DNA of 56,624 bases, from positions 1-56,624 of IMG/VR virus record IMGVR_UViG_3300034062_004863; one strand, 5' to 3'. Shown one piece after another: positions 51,173 through 56,624 of the stretch; positions within the stretch are counted from its first letter, which is position 1; each line of letters begins with the position of its first letter. Below the pieces are notes generated by a model, which made no database searches, was not told where the DNA came from, and was given only the letters and a program-made list of their open reading frames with translations. The stretch is from a virus. Both the position numbers and the translations under genes were made by a program.

Positions 51173-51180
51173 GATAAATA
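51173..51180 (-). promoter_or_regulatory. TATTTATC box directly after the terminase stop codon
   Basis: The minus strand reads TAATATTTATCAAAT: the box begins right after the TAA and ends 12 nt before the ATG at 51160. Confidence 0.5.
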
Positions 51181-52950
51181 TTATCTTGTACCAAATAACC
51201 AGCCATATTTCATATAATCGTCTCGACTTATATTTCCATTACTAAATTGACCAATTCTTTCTCGAGTATTTGGTATTACGGGGTTAAACGCTAATGATTC
51301 ACTTACATTGTCATTATTAGTGACCGCCCAAGAATCAATCATCGCTTTAGTATGTTCAGTAACTTTAGTTAATTTACTAAACGATGATTCAGCAACGTAG
51401 GTTGCCATCGCAATAGACATGATTAAATCGTCGTGATGACCTTTTTGGTGGTCAGGTCTACCATTCATATAAATAAATGTATTCATTTCATTATACAAAC
51501 GAGAACTATAAATTCTAAATCCATGTCTCATTACTTCTTCAAACGAAGCAATAATTTGAACTCTTTTATTATTAAAGTTTATTCCCGGAATTTTCTCCGC
51601 AGCTTTTGGGTCGTATTTCCATTTGTTTGCCGTGTCAACACCATCAACATATAAATCTTTATAATTCATTTCTTGAAGTTTTCTTGATGTTGAAACACCC
51701 ATACCTCCAGTGATATCTATTACCACAAAACAAGAATAGTTTGTCGCCCATTTGTGACAAATTTCCGCCATAGTGTCCGGAGGTAATTTACCCACATACT
51801 CAGCGACTTGTTCTTGAGTATCAAAATCGACAATTTGGAATGAACTAAAATCTTCAGAATCCCCACGAGAAACGTCGACACCCATAATGTATTTATGTCC
51901 AATCACAGGTTCTTTCCAAATCCAAAGAGCATTCCCCATTAACTTTGATATAGGTTCAAGAATCATATTTTCACGAATCTTTTGCATCATAAGAGAATCA
52001 AATACGTTATCCCCCGAACCTAAGAAGTTACATTCTAACTCTTGGGATACTTTACGTTTATCGTATTTTAATTTCTTAACCATCGCCTCAAACCAAGATG
52101 AACAAGGTTTATACCCGGCATCCATAATAATTCTTAACTCTTTATAATTTCTATTTTCATAAGGTATTTTAGACCAATCAAGAAATTCATCTGGTTTATA
52201 ATCTTCTTTATTCAATAGGAAATGAATTATATCATCAGTTTTTACCAAGAATAAATCTTTAGTATAACGTGGGTCACGATACCAAAACATCTCGGTAATT
52301 TTGAAGTCATTCATATTACGTAATGCTTGGTCATATATTTCGTAGTAAATTGGGTCGTATCCGTTTGGAGTTGAAACAACAATTACTTTACCCCCCGTAG
52401 ATAGGGACGCCATACAAGCAGCCCAAAAGTCACTGTCAGCTTCGATAAACGCCGCCTCGTCAAATACAAGTATTGTTGGTGTAAACCCACGCAAGGCATC
52501 TTTCGATGTCGCAACGGCTTTAACCTCACAACCATTTGTTAATTTATAATGTTTTTGGGAATTTTTTGCTTTATCAAAATCTACACCTGTCCAAGACGGC
52601 CATTGAGCAACGAACGCTTTTATTTTATTAGCCATCTCCAGTGAAGTATCCAACTTATTGGCGATAATCAATATTTTTTCGGGGGTTTCTTTTCTTGCGA
52701 ATACTAACTTTCGTGACATCCAAGCCGCGGTAACTGTTGATACCCCGGCCTGTCTGTACTTTAATGCAATGTTTTCATTGTATTCTTCGTAATCTTCTAA
52801 TAAAGATAATTGGTCAGGAAAAAGTTCTAATGGAACATATTTTTTAACCGTATTATCATATGTTTCTAAATACGTTCTAAGTGCGTATTCAACATCTCGA
52901 TTACATTTTACGTATTCAATTAATACTTGTTCTTTTGTTAAATTTGACAT
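51181..52950 (-). CDS. Terminase large subunit (T4 gp17-like)
   Basis: 589 residues. The ATPase domain has Walker A-like KYRQAGVST (64-72), Walker B ILVFDEAAF with D164/E165 and the coupling motif VVSTPNG. The C-terminal RNase H-like nuclease has GVDVSRGD with D359, IDITGG with D412 and HHDDLIMS with D507/D508. It cuts and pumps DNA into the prohead. Length and motifs are normal for T4-like phages. A recognisable small terminase gene is not seen upstream. Confidence 0.95.
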   Translation of the reverse strand: MSNLTKEQVLIEYVKCNRDVEYALRTYLETYDNTVKKYVPLELFPDQLSLLEDYEEYNENIALKYRQAGVSTVTAAWMSRKLVFARKETPEKILIIANKLDTSLEMANKIKAFVAQWPSWTGVDFDKAKNSQKHYKLTNGCEVKAVATSKDALRGFTPTILVFDEAAFIEADSDFWAACMASLSTGGKVIVVSTPNGYDPIYYEIYDQALRNMNDFKITEMFWYRDPRYTKDLFLVKTDDIIHFLLNKEDYKPDEFLDWSKIPYENRNYKELRIIMDAGYKPCSSWFEAMVKKLKYDKRKVSQELECNFLGSGDNVFDSLMMQKIRENMILEPISKLMGNALWIWKEPVIGHKYIMGVDVSRGDSEDFSSFQIVDFDTQEQVAEYVGKLPPDTMAEICHKWATNYSCFVVIDITGGMGVSTSRKLQEMNYKDLYVDGVDTANKWKYDPKAAEKIPGINFNNKRVQIIASFEEVMRHGFRIYSSRLYNEMNTFIYMNGRPDHQKGHHDDLIMSIAMATYVAESSFSKLTKVTEHTKAMIDSWAVTNNDNVSESLAFNPVIPNTRERIGQFSNGNISRDDYMKYGWLFGTR

Positions 52951-52965
52951 AAGTCGGTTTGGTTT

Positions 52966-54324
52966 TTAGAACCCAAGTGCCGACAAATCAAAATCATCCA
53001 AGTCGTCGTCACCGTAGTCGTCATCATCATTATCGTCACCCATTTTTTCATCATACTCATCTTTTTTCAAATCATTAACGATTTCGTCAACCATTCTTTG
53101 AATAAATTGAGCACCTTGTGGGTTTCCTTCTAATATTAGTTTAGCTACTCTTAAAAACTCTTGTGCTGATAGTTTCGAGAATCTCACAAATAAATAATGT
53201 TGGATGTGTTTCATATCATCATCAAACAATTTATCAGGATACGCCTCTAAAAATTTTTCCCAAAATATTGGACCTAATCTAGAATCCCATATTTCGGCAG
53301 GTAATGTATCTTCCGCCCCTAAAACCATTTCGGCTTGTTTTGGGTCATCAGGTAAACCATGTGTTCCAAATACTTCATAAACACCTTTCACTAATTCGTG
53401 AACTAATAATGGAAACGTCATAGCTCTTGCCTTAACTGTTGGTGGGTCTGTTTCATCATCCACTTCACTTTGACCCATTTGTCCACCACCTGAACCTGCC
53501 ATACCTTCCATATCCGGGTATAACCAATATAAGTGTTCCATAAGGGCTTGTGTAACACCATAATGATTAAGTAAGTTAGGGTCTAATCTACTTAATTCAT
53601 CACTAACTAACACATACATATGACCACCTTTAAAAGCCGCTCCTTGTATTAACGAGTTAATTAATCTTCTTTTTGATTTTTCTAAATTAAATTTTTCAAA
53701 TTCATCAGCAAAATCCTCTAATTCTTCAGAATGGTCTTCCGCCTTTTTAAATGCGTCTTTAACTTCTTCATCACTAGGTTGTTGAGGTTCTGTCTGCATT
53801 CCTTGAGCCGCAGCCATAGGTCCGTGAACTAATTGAGCATCGAATTGTAATGACCCTTCAGGAATACCAAGTTCTTTAACAACTAAATTAACTGCTAATC
53901 TTTCAAGATATTCTTTATTTTGAGATTCAACCTGTACAATTCTTTGCAAACCATTCATTACTGTCGACATTAGACCCATCATTGGATTGTTTCCTTGAAT
54001 TGCGGTAGTATCCCCCAAATATCTTCTTACTTTGTCTACAGAATCCTTAAAACGTTTAGAGGAGATTACTTCAATATAATCTTTATCACCATCTTTTGGT
54101 AAAGCTGGATTTTGATTAAATGGAGTTTGTTTTGAAGTAATTTTTCTTTCGATACCCGGTTCCATTCTTTCAGGACCTTCATAATCAATTGGTGCTTCAA
54201 CTAAACTACTTTTAATTTCTTTAAGTAATGAACGTTCATTTTTAGTAATTGTACCTTCAGATAATTTTCTTTCTAATTTTGTTTTAGCTTTTAAAATCTC
54301 TTCTATTTTTATATTTAAACTCAT
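52966..54324 (-). CDS. Large protein upstream of terminase, function unknown
   Basis: A 452-residue protein with a helical N-terminus, a long coil/helix middle (EEVKDAFKKAEDHSEELEDF), a more ordered region (about 225-395, GGHMYVLVSDELSRLDPNLL; FPLLVHELVKGVYEVFG) and a very acidic tail (DDNDDDDYGDDDLDDFDLSA). It lies 15 bp before the terminase start. It occupies the gp16 position but is far larger than a small terminase and shows no such motif. The acidic tail could bind basic virion or DNA-packaging proteins. Confidence 0.6.
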   Translation of the reverse strand: MSLNIKIEEILKAKTKLERKLSEGTITKNERSLLKEIKSSLVEAPIDYEGPERMEPGIERKITSKQTPFNQNPALPKDGDKDYIEVISSKRFKDSVDKVRRYLGDTTAIQGNNPMMGLMSTVMNGLQRIVQVESQNKEYLERLAVNLVVKELGIPEGSLQFDAQLVHGPMAAAQGMQTEPQQPSDEEVKDAFKKAEDHSEELEDFADEFEKFNLEKSKRRLINSLIQGAAFKGGHMYVLVSDELSRLDPNLLNHYGVTQALMEHLYWLYPDMEGMAGSGGGQMGQSEVDDETDPPTVKARAMTFPLLVHELVKGVYEVFGTHGLPDDPKQAEMVLGAEDTLPAEIWDSRLGPIFWEKFLEAYPDKLFDDDMKHIQHYLFVRFSKLSAQEFLRVAKLILEGNPQGAQFIQRMVDEIVNDLKKDEYDEKMGDDNDDDDYGDDDLDDFDLSALGF

Positions 54325-54326
54325 GA

Positions 54327-55340
54327 TTAATCAATTTTAAGACCTATACTATCAAACGATAACCAAGTAGGTAATTCTTTTTTAATAGCTTTAGGTGCCG
54401 GTTTAGCACCCGGTTTAGGTTTGTAAGGAGAATCTGTTCCCGGTCTTGTACCTGGTTTAACTTTTGGTTTTACAGGCGCCGTTTTAGTATCTTCGTCAAT
54501 TTCTTTTTTAGCTTTAGGAGCTGGTTTAACACCCGGTTTAGGTTTGTATGGTGAATCTGTTCCCGGTTTTGTCCCCGGTTTAACTTTTGGTTTTGCCGGA
54601 GCAGTTTTTGTGTCCTCACCAATTAAACTTAAAAAATCTTTTTTAGACATTTTAGGTGTTATATGTTTTTCAACTAATCTCATAATTTGTTTTTCTATTT
54701 CGTTTTCACCAATATTAACACTTGGAGATATTTTAGTCAAATTATTTTTCATTCCACCTGCCAATGCCGCACCTACTTTTTTAGTATAATCGTCAAAACT
54801 AAAATTTTCTTTTGGTTCTTTTTTCTTTTCAGGTAATTTATTAAATTTGGTATCTTTAGCAAACTCATCAGCCATTCTACACCACTTATCTCTAATTTTT
54901 TTAGATTGTGTTTTATCATTACATCTTGCAAAGAAATATTTTTGTTGACTTTTAGATTCAAATTTTTCTTGAAGTTGGTTATCCGAATCATCATCCATTC
55001 CATCAGGTCCTTGTACTTGTACAGGGTCTTGACTTACTTCACCTTTATCTTCGTCATCTTTATCTACTTCAGTATCTTCACCTAAATCTTTTTGTTCATT
55101 AGGTATCGCAGTTATACTACCATCAGTATTTTTATTAATATTATAACCTTTAGGCGCCGCAGGTAAGTTACCACCTTTTTCACCAATTTTATACCCTTTT
55201 TTGGCAGGTTCTGTTACAGCACTAACTTGTTCTTGTAATCTATTGAATAATGCGTTAATTTGTTTATCCGACAAATATTGTAATGTTGAAGCTTTAAATC
55301 CTTCTTTAATAAGTTTCAATTTTTTTTGATTAGTGTTCAT
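54327..55340 (-). CDS. Low-complexity basic protein with Lys-Pro repeats
   Basis: 337 residues from ATG 55340 (MNTNQKKLKLIKEGFKAS); an ATG at 55358 is also possible. Residues 1-60 helical, a Gly/Pro/Lys linker, an acidic stretch, then a more ordered region (QQKYFFARCNDKTQSKKIRDKW) and two Lys/Pro-rich 41-residue repeats near the end (KPKVKPGTKPGTDSPYKPKP). The ordered middle may be the functional core. Starts inside the previous gene's end and precedes the 452-residue gene by 2 bp. Confidence 0.6.
   Translation of the reverse strand: MNTNQKKLKLIKEGFKASTLQYLSDKQINALFNRLQEQVSAVTEPAKKGYKIGEKGGNLPAAPKGYNINKNTDGSITAIPNEQKDLGEDTEVDKDDEDKGEVSQDPVQVQGPDGMDDDSDNQLQEKFESKSQQKYFFARCNDKTQSKKIRDKWCRMADEFAKDTKFNKLPEKKKEPKENFSFDDYTKKVGAALAGGMKNNLTKISPSVNIGENEIEKQIMRLVEKHITPKMSKKDFLSLIGEDTKTAPAKPKVKPGTKPGTDSPYKPKPGVKPAPKAKKEIDEDTKTAPVKPKVKPGTRPGTDSPYKPKPGAKPAPKAIKKELPTWLSFDSIGLKID
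54388..54621 (-). repeat. 123-bp tandem repeat encoding 41-residue Lys/Pro units
   Basis: The blocks at 54388-54498 and 54511-54621 are near identical with a 123-bp period. Each codes for TAPxKPKVKPGTxPGTDS-type sequence. The differences (K/R, A/V) are single substitutions, so the duplication is fairly recent. Confidence 0.8.
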
Positions 55341-55740
55341 ATACAACTTTTTTTTCAAATTCTAAAACGATGTCTCGTTCATATAATTTATTTTTTACTG
55401 ATTCTTCTGTTTCACCAAACGAAAATACTAATCTAGTTTGTCTATCAAAATCAACGTCATCACTTTCATTTTCATACCCCAAAGCAATTATCCCATCCAT
55501 AGAATCAATCATCGAAAAATAATCAGAGTTTTGAATTACTGACATGGTTATCATATCATTCTTCAAAACTCCTACTTTTTTTATGTGTTCTAAATCAGGT
55601 GGGAGTGGGTATCTGTTGGATGGTTTAGCATCCCAGTTTTCACCCCAAATGTTTTCCAAACTATCCGAGAAAATAAATTCATATATGTTATCCCCTTTAT
55701 AATTTGGTCCTAATTCGTTAACATATATTAAATAACTCAT
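55330..55740 (-). CDS. Small protein of unknown function
   Basis: 136 residues, alpha/beta, beginning MSYLIYVNELGPNYKGDNIY, with a Trp-containing segment (IWGENWDAKPSNRYPLPPDL) that looks conserved. It overlaps the next gene's start by 11 bp and the previous gene's stop by 4 bp. Probably co-transcribed with the packaging genes. Confidence 0.65.
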   Translation of the reverse strand: MSYLIYVNELGPNYKGDNIYEFIFSDSLENIWGENWDAKPSNRYPLPPDLEHIKKVGVLKNDMITMSVIQNSDYFSMIDSMDGIIALGYENESDDVDFDRQTRLVFSFGETEESVKNKLYERDIVLEFEKKVVYEH

Positions 55741-56624
55741 AGTATCTCACCTTTAGTGTTTACTCTAAGTTGTTTATTATTCATTTCAAATACCAAGTTA
55801 TGTTTGTTAGTTTTACCAACTAATTTCGCTCCCGGATATTTTGTTATTAATTTTGTAGAAGCAACTTCTTGAGAAATACTTTCAGAAATTTGTTTGATTT
55901 TAGAAATCTTATTTTTTCTATCTTCTTTAATTAAATTAACTTTTTGTTTTTTATTTTCAATTAATTGTTTTTCTTTTTGGTCTATTTTAAAATAACCTCT
56001 TAATACTTCATCAACTTTTGATTCTGTGAACATACCTTCAAACATACCTTCTAAACGGTCAGCGTGGCTGTCTTTCATTGAATGAGGTCTTAATCTTCTA
56101 TGTCTTGGGTGAGAAGGTAATTCGTCTTCTACTTCAAAATCAAATTCAAAATCATCAGGATTATCTTCGTCAACGTCATCATACATAAATCCTTCGGCCA
56201 TTTCAGGTTCTACATCCATATCAGCTTGGATATCTTCAACTTCACTATCATCAGTTAAATCTTCACCATCCATATCGTCACCACCTAAATAATCGTCAGC
56301 TTCAATATCTTCAAATTTATTCATTATTTCTTCTTTATCTTCCTCATCTAAAGATGCTAAATCTAAAGCTGATAAGATTGAGTTAATAACATACTTAATG
56401 TCTTTAGAAGTCATTGGTTCGTCTTCTTGAGCATCTTCAAACGCTCTTAATTTTTGAGCCAATTTACCGGTTAACTTTTGAATAACTTTTAACGTAACAA
56501 TTTCGTCATCTTCAGTATCCATTTCGTCATCACCTAAATCAAGTTCTTCTGTATCATCAATATCAAATTCGTCTTCAGGTGCCGGAGCAGGTGCCGGAGC
56601 GGGAGCCGGAGCGGGAGCCGGAGC
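55737..56624 (-). CDS. Acidic head-module protein, 5' end outside window
   Basis: The frame stays open through the window edge; upstream of Met at 56522 it reads Ala-Pro repeats followed by EDEFDIDDTEELDLGDDE, so the true start lies outside. At least 295 residues: AP-rich linker, acidic segment, helical region (LTGKLAQKLRAFEDAQ), a second very acidic stretch, SHPRHRRLRPHS and a basic helical C-terminus. Composition resembles prohead core or assembly proteins. Function not recognised. Confidence 0.65.
   Translation of the reverse strand, partial: APAPAPAPAPAPAPAPEDEFDIDDTEELDLGDDEMDTEDDEIVTLKVIQKLTGKLAQKLRAFEDAQEDEPMTSKDIKYVINSILSALDLASLDEEDKEEIMNKFEDIEADDYLGGDDMDGEDLTDDSEVEDIQADMDVEPEMAEGFMYDDVDEDNPDDFEFDFEVEDELPSHPRHRRLRPHSMKDSHADRLEGMFEGMFTESKVDEVLRGYFKIDQKEKQLIENKKQKVNLIKEDRKNKISKIKQISESISQEVASTKLITKYPGAKLVGKTNKHNLVFEMNNKQLRVNTKGEIL

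Noticed and set aside
53395-53400. Zinc protease HELxx motif in the 452-residue protein
   Set aside because: The sequence HELVKG lacks the second His of HExxH.
52966-54324. Small terminase subunit immediately upstream of the large subunit
   Set aside because: 452 residues with no helix-turn-helix and a very acidic tail do not match a small terminase. Position alone is insufficient.
1-56624. tRNA, rRNA, integrase, transposase or diversity-generating reverse transcriptase
   Set aside because: I saw no cloverleaf, no recombinase or transposase motifs and no reverse-transcriptase motif (YxDD) in any frame.

Overview
The window is a strongly AT-rich, densely coded stretch of a large tailed bacteriophage genome (Caudoviricetes, T4-like head module). 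No integrase, plasmid, rRNA or tRNA gene was seen. The host was most likely a member of Bacteroidota, probably Flavobacteriia. Four signs point there: a promoter at 39659-39689 matching the Bacteroidota TTTG-N19-TAnnTTTG consensus; gene starts with A/T-rich leaders and almost no Shine-Dalgarno sequences; a small exported protein whose signal peptide ends in SFSQ; and a phage-encoded ribosomal protein bS21 of the Bacteroidota type.

Layout. (1) 1-15540, minus strand: virion appendages. These are an incomplete giant collagen-like fibre of more than 2,480 residues, a 2OG-Fe(II) oxygenase with two small genes, an adhesin-like protein, an asparagine-rich beta-helix protein, a Thr/Pro-linker protein and a large Cys-rich structural protein. 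(2) 15591-18457, plus strand: five small, tightly packed genes of unknown role, closed by a terminator. (3) 18569-32160, plus strand: a cassette of at least seven glycosyltransferases with a sugar aminotransferase, N-acetyltransferase, methyltransferase and nucleotidyltransferase, mixed with dUTPase, a DEDD exonuclease, a PhoH-like ATPase and a degenerate HAD-like protein. (4) 32160-39600, plus strand: a putative late sigma factor, then baseplate/tail genes including an OB-fold hub protein. (5) 39605-41393: small genes with terminators, the Bacteroidota-type promoter and the secreted peptide. (6) 41404-56624, minus strand: an OmpA-like protein, then the head module. Read in the direction of transcription it is terminase (gp17), portal (gp20), prohead protease (gp21), scaffold (gp22) and major capsid protein (gp23). 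This is T4 order without sheath and tube genes. A plus-strand bS21 gene sits inside the module.

How it may work together. Most virion transcription units begin with a TATTTATA-type box, often directly after the previous stop codon and 12-16 nt before the ATG. The glycosyltransferase genes lack it. With the gp55-like gene in the window, the box is a good candidate late promoter; it is the reverse complement of the T4 late box. The sugar cassette could modify host surface glycans, but the extreme Ser/Thr content of the phage's own fibres makes virion O-glycosylation an attractive alternative. The points I consider most worth following are the proline-free collagen fibre with an oxygenase gene beside it, the glycan cassette, the bS21 variant and the candidate late box.
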